Positions 46,398 through 57,010 of a stretch of 64,000 nucleotides of DNA are shown piece after piece; position 1 is the stretch's first letter; each line of letters opens with the position of its first letter. A program made the position numbers and the translations under genes. This DNA is from Chitinophagaceae bacterium (GTDB lineage Bacteria; Bacteroidota; Bacteroidia; Chitinophagales; Chitinophagaceae): the NCBI GenBank assembly GCA_016713965.1, contig JADJOC010000003.1, positions 186,001 through 250,000 of the forward strand, read 5' to 3'. The notes beneath the pieces were generated by a model, which saw nothing but the letters and a program-made list of their open reading frames with translations, was not told the origin of the DNA and made no database searches.

Positions 46398-49300
46398 CTA
46401 TTTACCAGAATTTTTAAAAGGAAGGTAAAATGAAAAAGATGAACCAATATTTTTTTTGCTTTTTAACCAGATTTTACCACCCTGCCTTTTAATAATTTCA
46501 GCGCAAATATACAGGCCCAACCCCAGGCCCGGATATGTATTAAGCTTTGGATCTATATCGCGGAAAAACCGGTCAAATATTTTTTCCTTTGATGTATCTG
46601 TTATACCAATCCCAAAATCTTCTACTGATATAGTAATTCCGTTACCAGATAAGACTGAACGAATAATTATCTTGTTTGCATTAGGAGAATACTTTACAGC
46701 ATTAGAAATAAGATTCACGAGCACTTGCCGGGTTTTTTCCCTATCGGTAATTATATTATTTTCGATAGGTTCTAATTCTGTAATGATAGTGTGTTTTAAT
46801 GTTATTTTTGCATTTCGCCAACCACTTCACTGATCAATTCATTGATATTAAAAATATCCTTTTTAAGCTTTAACTGGCCTTCGCTTATCTGCGTTACATC
46901 CAGCAATTCTTTGATAAGGTTAGTCAGCCTGTCTATCTGCCCATCCATCTTTTTTATTAGCTCAACAGATTGTTGATCACCTGATTCTATAAATAACTGT
47001 TGCAAAATTTGTGCATATCCTTTAATACTTGTAACAGGTGTTTTTAATTCGTGGCTGGCAATACCTATAAACTGGTCTTTCTGCTTTTCCAGCAGCTTAC
47101 GTTCTGTAATATCCCTGTAATTGGCAACGATACCGTTTATGCGAAAATCATTTAAAAGATTTATACACACTGCTTCCATATTTATATAATTGCCGTCTTT
47201 ATGCAACAAACGGAATTCTGCCCTTACATCTGTATTAGGAGCTTCCAAGGCGTTTTTAAACATAGATTCTTTTAAATGTTTATCTTCCGGATGTACAAGC
47301 GTATCTTTAAAAATATTTTTTTCTACCCTTTCTCCAGGTTTATACCCCAGCACACTTTCAATAGAATCGCTTTCATATAGTATAATGCCTTTTTGAGATA
47401 CTATAGTTATAATATCAAATGAGTTTTGTATAAGCAGGCGTAATTTTTCTTCATTTTCCTTTAGTAATTCTTCAGCTCTTTTGCGCTCATGTATACTGGC
47501 TGCATAAATAGATAATGTTTCCTGGAAAGGGTAAATTTTAAAATAATACCATTCTTTTAAAGTAGCTGCGAACAACTCAAATTCAGTAACTGTTTTAGAC
47601 GTTTTGGCCTGTTCAATTTTTTTAAAAAAGGATAGAATCTTTATACCCCGATAATTCGTTCCATATCTCTTTTCCTAATAACTGGCTTTCTTTTTTTCCG
47701 ATAAATTTTGCTGCCTGCTGGTTAACATAAACAAACTCCCAGTTATCATTTACTGATATAAAGATATCGTTAATACTATGAAGGATTGAGCTGTTCAGTT
47801 TAAAAGATTCTGCCAGCTTTTTTTCTGTCAGCCGCCGTTCAGTAACATCCTCAATTGCCAGCATGTACCTGTTTTTTTTCTTATCTTCCTGTGCCATTCG
47901 CACTGCATTAAACATCAGAACTTTTTTTCCTATTGTTTTAAAATCATTAGAGAGCTCAAAGTTTTCAAAACTCTTATTTTTTGAAATAATATCATTCAGC
48001 TCGTTTTTTAATGCGGCGATATCCCATTGACCGTTTCCAATCTCATAAAAATAATGCCCCTCAGTTTCTTCCTGGCTTATTTTAAAAATAGAATAAAAGG
48101 CGTTATTAGCCGTACGAACATGCAAATCTGCATTTAAAACGATTAAAGGTTCTCTGATAGTTTCCACTATTGCTTCTGCATAATTTACTGCTTCTTTTAA
48201 ATCATCATTTCTGTGCTGCACTTCCTCATTAATCGTAGTTAATTCTTCATTGGTGGATTGCAATTCTTCTTTTGAGGTTTCCAGTTCTTCATTAATACTT
48301 TGCAACTCTTCATTAGATGATAATATTTCTTCATTGGCAGATTGTAATTCTTCACAGGTTGCTTCAAATTCTTCTGTCATCATTTTCATCTGCTCCTTGC
48401 TTTCCTTCAATTGCTGCTCCAGCTCACGGATGCGGTTGTCCTTAAATTTTTTTTCCCCTTTAATAATTTCAATAGGCACAGGAATAATAGCCTTTTCCTG
48501 GAAAACAATTAAAAAATGAGAATTCTGCGAAGCAGTTTTTATAGGAATAATTTCAATGCTTACTTTTCCGGGAAGATTATTAATAATAAGGTTTACACCC
48601 TCTTTTCTTACTATATAATCTGTTTTTTTTGCCTGGTGTAATAATGACCGCAGCTCAAATACCAACTCATCTTTTACCATTTTCAATACATTAAGGCTTG
48701 CCTTGCCACTTGCAGGCTGCAGGTAATTGGCAGTAGCCCCCTGGAAACGCAATATCTGTAAATCTTTATTTATAACCACGCTGGCAGGCACAAACTGTGA
48801 TAGCAGTATTTTATCTGTTTCCCTGATAAGATCAGCCTCGCTGGTTTGTGTTGTTAATAGTTTATCACTATCAGGCAGGCTTCCATGTGAATTAAAAGGC
48901 TGCCTGACAGAGTAATCGAGGTTTAAACTTGGTGCAGCCAGTGTTTTTGTAAAAATCCTTAAATCTTTATTTACTTGTACAAAAAGATCGGTTGAGCTCC
49001 CGATACTTTCAGATTTACCTAACAGTAAGTGCCCGGTAAGCTTGAGGGCATAATGAAAAGACTGCAATACTTTTCTTTGGGCGTTAGGGCCCAGGTATAT
49101 CATCACATTCTGGCAACTGATAATATCCATTTTAGAAAAAGGTGGGTCTTTTATCAGGTTATGTGTAGCATAAACGCATACATCCCGTATAGATTTTACA
49201 ATTTGGTAGCTGCTATCAATTTTTACAAAAAATTTTGCCAGCCTTCTTGCTGATATATTTTGTAATGTGCTCTTAAGATAAATGCCGGCTCTTGCCCTTT

Positions 49301-50353
49301 GAATAGCCGGCTCACTCAGATCTGTTGCAAAAATTTGTATTGGTGTAGTCAGTGCATTATCACCCAGGTATTCAAACAGGCATATGGCTATTGAGCAGGC
49401 TTCCTCTCCCGTGGCACATGCAGGTATCCATATCCTTATAGGTTCAGATAAACTTCTCCTTTTTAATAACTGGGGAAATATTTTTTTTGATAAGGTTTCA
49501 AATAATTCAGGATCTCTAAAAAAGCTGGTTACATTTATCAGGAGATCCTGATATAAAAAGTTTAGTTCATCAGTTTTTTTTTGTAAAATGCTAATATAAT
49601 CTTTAAGACTGTTAACTTTATTTAAGTTCATCCTTCGTATAATGCGCCTTGTAATTGTTGTTGGCTTATAATGTGAAAAATCTACCCCTGTTTTATTATT
49701 CAGTAAAATAAAAATCTTTTTAAGGCTGCTGCTTTTAATAATATCATCAGGCAGCGAGCCAGATATGGTAATTTGGGAAAACTCTTTTAATTCATTCGCA
49801 ATTGCTTCCGGCGACAAAACAAAATCAATAAAGCCCGAAACGACAGCACTTTTGGGCATGCCCTGGAATGCAGCAGACACATCTTGTGCAAATGTAATAC
49901 CGCCAGCAGCTTTTATAGCATGCACACCTGCCGTGCCATCTGTAGCCGTACCGGAGAGAATAACTGCTATTGCATTTTGCTGGTATACTTCAGCAAGCGT
50001 GGTAAGAAAAAATCAATAGGATGCATAACACCATCAATCTTAATCCTGGGAAAAATCCTCAAATGCCCATCTACAATACTCATAAAAGTATTAGGCGGTA
50101 TCACATAAATACAATTGGCAAATACTTCTATTCCATCGGTTACCTTGTACACTTTCATAGTCGTTTGGCGGTCTATGAGTTCAGGTAATATACTTTCATG
50201 AGTGGGTGATAAATGCTGGATTACGACATAACACATTCCTAAATCAGGGAGAAGATATTTTAATAATTCTGTAATAGCCTCTAAACCACCTGCTGAAGCA
50301 CCGATAGCTACTACCGGGAAAGGCTTAGGTGCTTCTGCATTTTTATATGACAT
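46398..50353 (-). CDS. CheB-CheR-PAS-histidine kinase fusion protein (three frameshifts)
   Basis: About 1319 aa as one gene. Domains in order: CheB methylesterase (G-A-S-A-G-G-L-E, I-Q-H-L-S-P-T-H, L-S-G-T-A-T-D-G-T-A-G); CheR methyltransferase with SAM loop I-P-A-C-A-T-G-E-E-A; a coiled coil of repeated E-E-L-Q-S-x-N-E-E; two or three PAS domains; HisKA (I-A-S-H-E-L-K-T-P-V-T-S-I); HATPase (N-L-I-S-N-A-V-K-Y, D-F-G-I-G-I, G-L-G-L-G-L-Y). Breaks are at the A6 run 50007-50012, the T7/A6 runs 47617-47629 and the T5 run 46805-46809. Such fusions are known in the CheB/CheR-PAS kinase group and sense stimuli that are not yet defined. No CheA or methyl-accepting receptor is nearby, so classical chemotaxis is unlikely. 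Confidence 0.85.
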
Positions 50354-50617
50354 ATTACTTTTTTTAACAGGAAATTTTATGTTCTTAATAAATTATAAAT
50401 GTATAATCAAAATTAAAAGGATAATATACAGGCTTAATGAATAACTATAAGGTTTACAATATATTTTCTTAGATTTTTATCCTGGCTTATAACTTCTTAT
50501 AATTAATTATATATTATCAAATTACATTCTTAATTTAATGTTACCAAAAATTTAATTTTAATTTGTCTAAGTGTGCATTTAAATCTACAACATCAGTAAA
50601 ATAATCCCATGCTTTGT
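50354..50617. other. Divergent intergenic region
   Basis: AT-rich DNA between the divergent kinase and OmpA-lipoprotein genes. Both promoters should be here. I see no gene, RNA or repeat. Confidence 0.4.
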
Positions 50618-50625
50618 TAAATTTG
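50618..50625 (+). promoter_or_regulatory. Candidate -7 box for the OmpA-family lipoprotein
   Basis: TAAATTTG matches TAnnTTTG, 64 bases before the start codon at 50690. I see no clear -33 partner at the usual distance. Confidence 0.35.
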
Positions 50626-50689
50626 CATGTATAATAAATTAAAACCTTATGGCACATTTTTTCCACTAGCTTTACAAAAATATACCATT

Positions 50690-51485
50690 ATGAAAAGATT
50701 TTTTTTATTGTAGCTTCAATATCGCTACTAACCAGCTGTGTTTCTAAAAAAATATTAAGACGGTCCCAAATGGAAACTGCAATTTTAAGAGATGACAGCG
50801 CAAGGCTTTCTAACCAGGTTGCGTCTTTAAAAATAATATTTCAGACCTGAATAATAAGGTTACCAATCTCAGTAATCAAAATAGTGTATTAGGTCAACAG
50901 ACAGCTAATCAAAAGAATCAATTAAGCCAAAGCCAGCAGGCATTACAAGAACAACAACAAAAATTACAACAATTACAAAATTTATTAGCCCAGCAGAAAG
51001 CACAATCCGAACAATTAAAAAATAAAATGGCAGAAGCCTTAAAAGGTTTTACCTCTAATGAACTTACTGTTATTCAAAAAAATGGTAAGGTATATGTAAG
51101 CCTTTCAGAAAATTTATTATTTCCTTCGGGCAGTGCCGTTATAAATCCAAAAGGAGTTGACGCTTTGGCAAAACTTGCAGCTGTCCTTAACCTTGATTCT
51201 GATGTGGCAGTAAATATTGAAGGCCATACCGATAGTATTCCCATTAAAGGAAAATATAAAGACAACTGGGAGCTTAGCACAGCCCGTGCAAATTCAATAG
51301 TACGGATATTGGTTGATAATTATAAAGTAGATCCGGTAAGGGTAATAGCATCCGGTCATAGTTCTTATGATCCGCTGGATAGCAATTCAACTCCGGAAGG
51401 CAGGGCAAAAAACAGGAGGACGGAAATTATACTTTCTCCAAAATTACAAGAGATGTACAAAATGCTGGAGACATCCGGAGGATAA
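50690..51485 (+). CDS. OmpA-family lipoprotein (two frameshifts)
   Basis: About 265 aa. After adding a T to the T8 run 50699-50706, the N-terminus reads M-K-R-F-F-F-I-V-A-S-I-S-L-L-T-S-C, a lipoprotein signal with Cys17. After a second one-base correction in the A5 run 50829-50833, a glutamine- and asparagine-rich coiled coil follows (Q-Q-Q-K-L-Q-Q-L-Q). The C-terminal OmpA domain (from about 51080) has L-F-P-S-G-S-A, I-E-G-H-T-D and N-W-E-L-S-x-A-R-A, the peptidoglycan-binding pattern. It probably tethers the outer membrane to the cell wall. The coiled coil may set the spacing across the periplasm. Confidence 0.82.
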
Positions 51486-51846
51486 AATTGATGATGATAA
51501 AAAGATTTTTTCTTCAAACTTTATGGGTATGAATGAGAAAGAATTAATTAGTGGTTTTTCTTATCCCACTAATTTATCTAATATTTTTACTGATCAATAA
51601 TTAACTATTAAACTTAAAAAGTTTCAAAATAATTGAATGATGAAAAAAGGCTTTGGTACTGAACTGACATTAATTATATAATTAAATAAAGTATGATTAA
51701 TTGTAGTACTGCTTTTTATAATACTCAATTTTATTTTTGCAAAGTAAATAAAATAAGGGCCTGAAAAGATAAAAAAAGAATAACTAATTGTATGCTTTTA
51801 ATTTATAAAAGGATACAATTAGTTATAATATTATAATATTACTGTA
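51486..51846. other. Intergenic region between convergent genes
   Basis: AT-rich DNA between the OmpA lipoprotein and the SIMPL gene. GATACAATTAGTTATAATAT and its partner ATAACTAATTGTATGC near 51777-51835 form an inverted pair that could terminate transcription. No gene seen. Confidence 0.35.
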
Positions 51847-52578
51847 TTAATCTACAGCAAAGTCGATTTTGATTGTAATTGATGCAGTTTTGTTTTTTGA
51901 AGTAGTATTAAATGCACCGCCATAACTGTAATCCTCATTACTATTTTGACCCGTTATCTGAAAAATGCCCATTGTAGCTTTTTTAATTTTCCCTAATGAA
52001 CTATTAGAATTTTTAGCAATAGTTTCAGCCCGTTGCTTAGCATCAGCGCTTGCATTAGCTAATAAACCCATCTTTAATTCAGATAGCTTGGTATAATAAT
52101 ACGATGGGGCATAAGAATTGAATTCAATATCACTTTCAATTAATTCCGTTACTTCACGGGATACTTTTTCTACTTTATCAACATTTTTAGAGTCTACAGT
52201 AACACTCTGGTTTAAATTATACCCGGTAAATTCAGAACTAATTTTTACTCCCTGAGGATTATATTTGTCATCAAACATTTTATCAATAGACACAGAGGAA
52301 AATACCATTTCTGAATCGGCAATACCTTTGCCTTTTAAATAATTTTTTATTTTAGTCTCACTTTCTTTTAATGCTGCATAAGCGGGTTTTAACTCCAGCA
52401 TTTTACTGGAATAAGTACCAGTCCACACTATCTGGTCACTTACAAAATCCTTTTCTGCCAACCCAGTCACACTGATTGTTTCAGCAGTTTTAAATTTATA
52501 TTTATAAGCATTACTAACAATCCAGAACCCTCCAATTATTGCTATAGCAAAGATAATAGGAGAAACATTATTTTTCAT
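51847..52578 (-). CDS. SIMPL-domain (DUF541) exported protein
   Basis: A 243-aa protein. One N-terminal hydrophobic segment (I-I-F-A-I-A-I-I-G-G-F-W-I-V) acts as signal or anchor. The SIMPL domain has I-S-V-T-G-L-A-E-K-D-F-V-S-D near its start and the typical late A-x-A-D-A-K-Q-R-A-E-T-I-A segment. Family members are periplasmic or surface proteins (for example E. coli YggE, linked to oxidative stress); the molecular role is unclear. It is monocistronic. Confidence 0.8.
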   Translation of the reverse strand: MKNNVSPIIFAIAIIGGFWIVSNAYKYKFKTAETISVTGLAEKDFVSDQIVWTGTYSSKMLELKPAYAALKESETKIKNYLKGKGIADSEMVFSSVSIDKMFDDKYNPQGVKISSEFTGYNLNQSVTVDSKNVDKVEKVSREVTELIESDIEFNSYAPSYYYTKLSELKMGLLANASADAKQRAETIAKNSNSSLGKIKKATMGIFQITGQNSNEDYSYGGAFNTTSKNKTASITIKIDFAVD

Positions 52579-52843
52579 TTTTTGTTTTTTTTTAAAGTAA
52601 ATTAATATATTTCACCTGATGTAACTGTTCAACAAATTACATAATTAATTTTTTATTATTTTTAATTTATTCAGTACTCTAATGTAGTTATCATAACCGG
52701 GTCATTTAGTATCGATAATATAACAATAGTAAAATTACTATTATGAAGAAATAAAGTTGCTCAACCTGAAATAGTAAACAGCCATTATAAATCCTACAAA
52801 CATATAACAAGTATAAGCCTTTCAAAAGCCCTATTAACTACTC

Positions 52844-52884
52844 TAAAATGCAAAGGTTGCACATAGTGCAACCTTTGCATTTTA
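52844..52884 (-). terminator. Perfect 19-bp terminator hairpin after the TPR gene
   Basis: 52844-52862 and 52866-52884 are perfect inverted copies (core AAAATGCAAAGGTTGCAC) around a three-base ATA loop. It lies 13 bases past the TPR gene stop at 52897. Confidence 0.85.
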
Positions 52885-52896
52885 CTAATTATAAAA

Positions 52897-54148
52897 TTAT
52901 AATTTATCTACTGCAAGTTTTCTCTTATCGTACTCGGCAGATTTTTTTGCATCACCTTTTATTGAATAAATCTGGCTTAAATAATCCAGCATCAATTTAT
53001 AATTTGTTTTTTGAGACGCTTTTAATTTAGGTTGCCCTGAAAAATATTGTACTGCAGCTTCTGTATATGGAATACATTCATTAAGATTTTGCAAATATTT
53101 TGCCTTAAGTTCGCTTTTCTTTTTAGGATCTTTAGCCGCCTTTGCCGCATCATCATAGTTAGCTGCTTCTGCATAAAGGTACCTGGTCATTAAAATATTA
53201 GAAGTAGGTGTAGTATCCTGCTCAATGGCTGACTTTAAAACAGTTCTTAATTTATCTTTTAATGCATCCTGGTTGGCAGGTTTTTTTTCATCAGTGTATA
53301 AGCGATTATACATTTCTACAGCATAATTATAAGATACTATATAGTTATTTGAGTTTTTTGTATACATTTCATCATATTTAGCAAACACTTTTTCCTTATC
53401 GGTTTCACGACTTAAAGCACTTAACTCAATCTCTTCCCAAAAACTTTCTTTTGGGTAAAGAGATTTTCCTTTATCAAGGTAAACCTGCATTTTTGTGTAA
53501 TCATTTTTCCTTTCAAAATAATCCACTAAAAATTGATACACTTCCAGGTATGTTGGAGCAGCAAGATTAGCGTCGGCTAACCTGGTGTAATATTGCACGG
53601 CATCATCTTCACGTTTTGCCTGCCTGGCAGCAATACCTGCATTTAATACCAAAGAAGTATCCAGCTCAGAAAATTTAAATCCATTATAATCAAATCCTTT
53701 TTTTAGTTACATAATCCCCAACACTAAGGGCATTGCTAAAATTCTGGTAAGCCCCGTCATAATCTTTAGCATTAAAAGCATTAGCCGCTTTATCAAAATA
53801 GCCGTTATACAGATCGAAAAGAGAACCGTAAGACTGAGTCTTTAACATTGCGCCGTCAGGACTCAGTTCAAGATATTTTTTAAAGGCATTAAATGATTCC
53901 ATTTTGCAATCGGCAGTACATAAAGCAGCATTTTTTTCATCCTTAGATATTTCATTATAAATATATCCTTTATAATACCAGGCTTCTGGTGTAGCGGCAT
54001 TCTTCTCTACTGCTAAAAATTTATCAACGGCATCTTTAGCTTTATCCATTTGCTTAAGCACTGTAAATGTTTCTACTTCTTTTAAAGTTTGTGCAAAAGA
54101 TACTTTACCACCAACACTAATTAATAAAAAGAATACTATTTTCTTCAT
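52897..54148 (-). CDS. Exported tetratricopeptide-repeat protein (one frameshift)
   Basis: About 417 aa with a signal peptide (ending V-S-F-A-Q). Helical repeats of TPR type include A-W-Y-Y-K-G-Y-I-Y-N-E-I, A-L-V-L-N-A-G-I-A-A-R-Q-A-K-R-E-D-D-A-V-Q-Y-Y and Y-L-E-V-Y-Q-F-L-V-D-Y-F. A cysteine pair (C-T-A-D-C) lies near residue 85. The frame breaks at the T7 run 53698-53704; one base less gives V-T-K-K-G-F-D-Y-N-G-F. TPR proteins act as protein-binding scaffolds, here in the periplasm. No partner is evident nearby. Confidence 0.75.
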
Positions 54149-54449
54149 CTGATTTAATTTTAGAGCGTTAAAGATATTAGATAATTATTTATAAAAGACA
54201 AAATTTTAGCCTAAATTTTCATAAAAATTGGCCTGATTTTAAAAAGATTGTGTTATAAAATTTGTAAAAAGGTTGCCCAATGGTATGCAGATGAACCGAG
54301 CGTGGCAACGATGATGCCATGAAAAATAAATGCCGGTTACACGATTAAAATGCTGCGAAGCAGCTTTCAAAATTATATGTGTCAATTAAAAAAGGTAATT
54401 ATACAATCTTATCCTGTAAACTTTCTTAATTTCGGTATCCAGCTATAAA
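54149..54449. other. Intergenic region with a degraded repeat A
   Basis: About 54290-54330 carries GGCAACGATGATGCCATGAA, which resembles the tail of repeat A next to 34517 and 1240. The GC-rich hairpin part is missing. No gene seen; the dnaG promoter should lie near the right end. Confidence 0.35.
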
Positions 54450-56385
54450 ATGATATCACAAAATTCCATACAGCAAATACTCAGCCGCATCGATGTAGTG
54501 GAATAGTTGGTTCCTTTGTTAAATTAAAAAAAAGAGGAACCAACTATATTGGCTTATGCCCTTTTCACAACGAAAAATCTCCTTCATTTACCGTGTCTCC
54601 TGCAAAAGAAATTTATAAATGTTTTGGTTGTGGCAAAAGCGGCAATAGCATCAGCTTTTTAATGGAGCATGAAAAATATAGTTATGTGGAAGCCTTACGT
54701 TGGCTTGCCAACAAATATAATGTAGAAATTGAAGAGAAGGAGACCAGTCCTGAATTTAAGCAGCAGCAGCAGGTTGCGGACAGCCTGTACATTATCAATA
54801 ATTTTGCCCAACAGTTTTTTACCAATATTTTATTTAATACTGATGAAGGCCAGGATATTGCCTTGAGCTATTTACGAGAGAGAGGGTTTAATGAAGAAGT
54901 GATAAAAAAATTCCAGTTGGGCTACAATCCATCTGCAAAAAACAGTTTTACAAAAGCTGCTCTGGATGCCAAGTACAATATTGATTTTTTACAAAAATGC
55001 GGCCTCACTACAATCAGGGATGAAAAGCCACAGGATAATTACAGGGAAAGAATAATATTTCCTATTCACAATCAAAGCGGTAAGGTGCAGGGTTTTGGCG
55101 CAAGGATTATCAAAAGCAATGACAAAGCACCAAAATACATTAATACACCGGAGAATGAAATTTACATAAAAAGTAAAATTTTATATGGATCGTATTTTGC
55201 CAGGCTTGCTATTGATAAAGCTGATGAGTGTTTGTTAGTGGAAGGATACACGGATGTGATCAGCCTGCACCAGGCCGGGATAGAAAATGTTGTAGCCAGT
55301 GGCGGCACATCATTAACACCTGACCAGTTGAGACTGGTAAAGAAATATACCAATAACCTTACTATTATTTATGATGGGGATAACGCAGGCATAAAAGCTG
55401 CATTGCGGGGTTTGGACCTGGCATTGGAAGAAAGCCTAAATGTAAACCTGGTATTGATTCCTGACAAAGAGGATCCGGATAGTTTTGTAAACAAAGTTGG
55501 CGCTGCAGCATTTAAGGAATTTATCCGGGATAATAAAAAAGATGTGGTTTTATTTCAGCTGGAAGTTGCGTTGAAAGATGCAGGAAATGACAGCAATAAA
55601 AAATCAGCAGTAGTTAACCAGATTGCTGAAACTATTTCAAAAATTAATAAAACAGAAGAGTTTACCAAGCAACAGGATTACATACAACAATGTGCACAAA
55701 TTCTAAAGATCGAAGAAAATGGATTGCATGCTTTGGTGAATAAATTTATCAGGGAAAAGATTACTAAAGAAGAAAATAAAATCAGCCGTGAAAAATAAAT
55801 ATTGATGACCCGAAAACAGCTGATCCAATAATTGATGAAAACCACCTGCTCTTTAATAAAGATGAAATGCAGGAAAGGGCTATGGTAAGAAGCCTGCTTG
55901 AATTTGGCCTGAAACAATGGAATGATGAAGAACGTGTGGTGGATTATGTATTTAAAAAGATAGAAGAAAATCATTTGACAGAGCTGATTGATAATAAAGA
56001 TTTGATAAAAATATTGGTCACTTATAAAGCCTGGCTTGATAACGGTGTAGAACCTACGCCTAAAAATTTTTTATATCATGATGATTTGCAGTTAAGCACA
56101 TTGGTGGTGGGCTTAATGGATTTCGGCTACGAAGTGAGCCCAAAATGGAAAGAACATTTTGAAGGGTTTATTGCTACGAGGGAGGATTTATATAGGGAAG
56201 AAATGTTTTCTACCCTCAATTATTTAAAATTGAGAAAAATAAAAAGAATGATAGATGAAAATCAAAAAGATCTTGAAAAAAGCCGTAATGCTGAAGAACA
56301 GCTTATCTTACTGCAAACACATCAACATTTAAAAAACCTGGAAAGGGAATTGACTAAAAATATGGGTACTGTAATTTTTAAATAA
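54450..56385 (+). CDS. dnaG: DNA primase (two frameshifts)
   Basis: DnaG of about 645 aa, which makes RNA primers for replication. The start M-I-S-Q-N-S-I-Q-Q-I-L-S-R-I-D-V-V-E is followed by a one-base loss near 54501-54505, then L-C-P-F-H-N-E-K-S-P-S-F and Y-K-C-F-G-C-G-K-S-G-N form the CHC2 zinc finger. The TOPRIM core shows L-L-V-E-G-Y-T-D-V and I-I-Y-D-G-D-N-A-G. A second break at the A5 run 55791-55795 precedes the DnaB-interacting C-terminal region. The start at 54450 includes the conserved N-terminus. The gene is essential, so the breaks are probably artefacts. A long palindrome covers the stop codon. Confidence 0.9.
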
Positions 56386-56439
56386 GAATTAAATAAGAAG
56401 TCAAGTTTTAAAAACTTGACTTCTTATTTAATTCTTATT
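56381..56439. terminator. 29-bp perfect palindrome shared by two convergent stop codons
   Basis: 56381-56409 is the exact reverse complement of 56411-56439 (core AAGTCAAGTTTTAAAAACTT). The dnaG stop (56383-56385) is in the left arm. The stop of the convergent gene, after frame correction, is in the right arm (56424-56426). It can act as a bidirectional terminator. Confidence 0.85.
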
Positions 56440-56899
56440 TTTAATTCCGGAGCAAAAAAGAACCTGCCTTTCGCATCTTTTACAATTACATCAAAATAAT
56501 GGAGCTCTTCACCGCTTCGCAATTGTTCAGCAATAGTATTACGCCAGATTTCCGGTAACGGGGTTGTTTTAAAAGATTAGCTACAATACTTTGGGTTGGT
56601 GTCAGCTCGCCGGTTTGTTCATTTTCAGTAACAGCTTTTCTCCGATATAAAAATTGGTAAGATGTTATAGTATAGGCTACATTTTTATCATCCGCAACCC
56701 TGATAGGTGCAGCCAGCATTTGCAGTGCTTCTTCCTTGCTGATTGTAGCAGAATCTGACTGTCGGCCCCAAAATGTTTTTACTTTGGGAGGTTTGAACTT
56801 TTGTACAGGTATTTTTGATTTTTTAGGAGTTTGTGCAGTAGCATATAAAGCTATTGAAGAAATAAAAAAACAAAGCAGCACCCGTTTGATAAATAACAT
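56424..56899 (-). CDS. Small exported protein of unknown function (one frameshift)
   Basis: About 158 aa with a signal peptide (ending A-T-A-Q). It contains P-P-K-V-K-T-F-W-G-R-Q-S-D-S-A-T-I and a middle part V-A-Y-T-I-T-S-Y-Q-F-L-Y-R-R-K. Adding one base at the T4 run 56567-56570 replaces an unconvincing tail with L-P-E-I-W-R-N-T-I-A-E-Q-L-R-S-G-E-E-L-H-Y-F and ends R-I-K inside the shared palindrome. I do not recognise the family; the pattern S-Y-x-F-L-Y-R-R ... S-G-E-E-L-x-F resembles small periplasmic Bacteroidota proteins. It is monocistronic. Confidence 0.55.
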
Positions 56900-57010
56900 A
56901 AAGGAACTATTATATAGTATAAACGAATGTACTAAACAAAAAGTATACCTAATGTTAATTACTTATCAATTTGCCACCAATATCACAAACTAAGTATTTT
57001 AGTATATATT

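Noticed and set aside
54501..55795. Programmed frameshifting in dnaG
   Set aside because: The first break is not at a slippery run, no stimulatory structure is apparent, and the same kind of break affects many unrelated genes.
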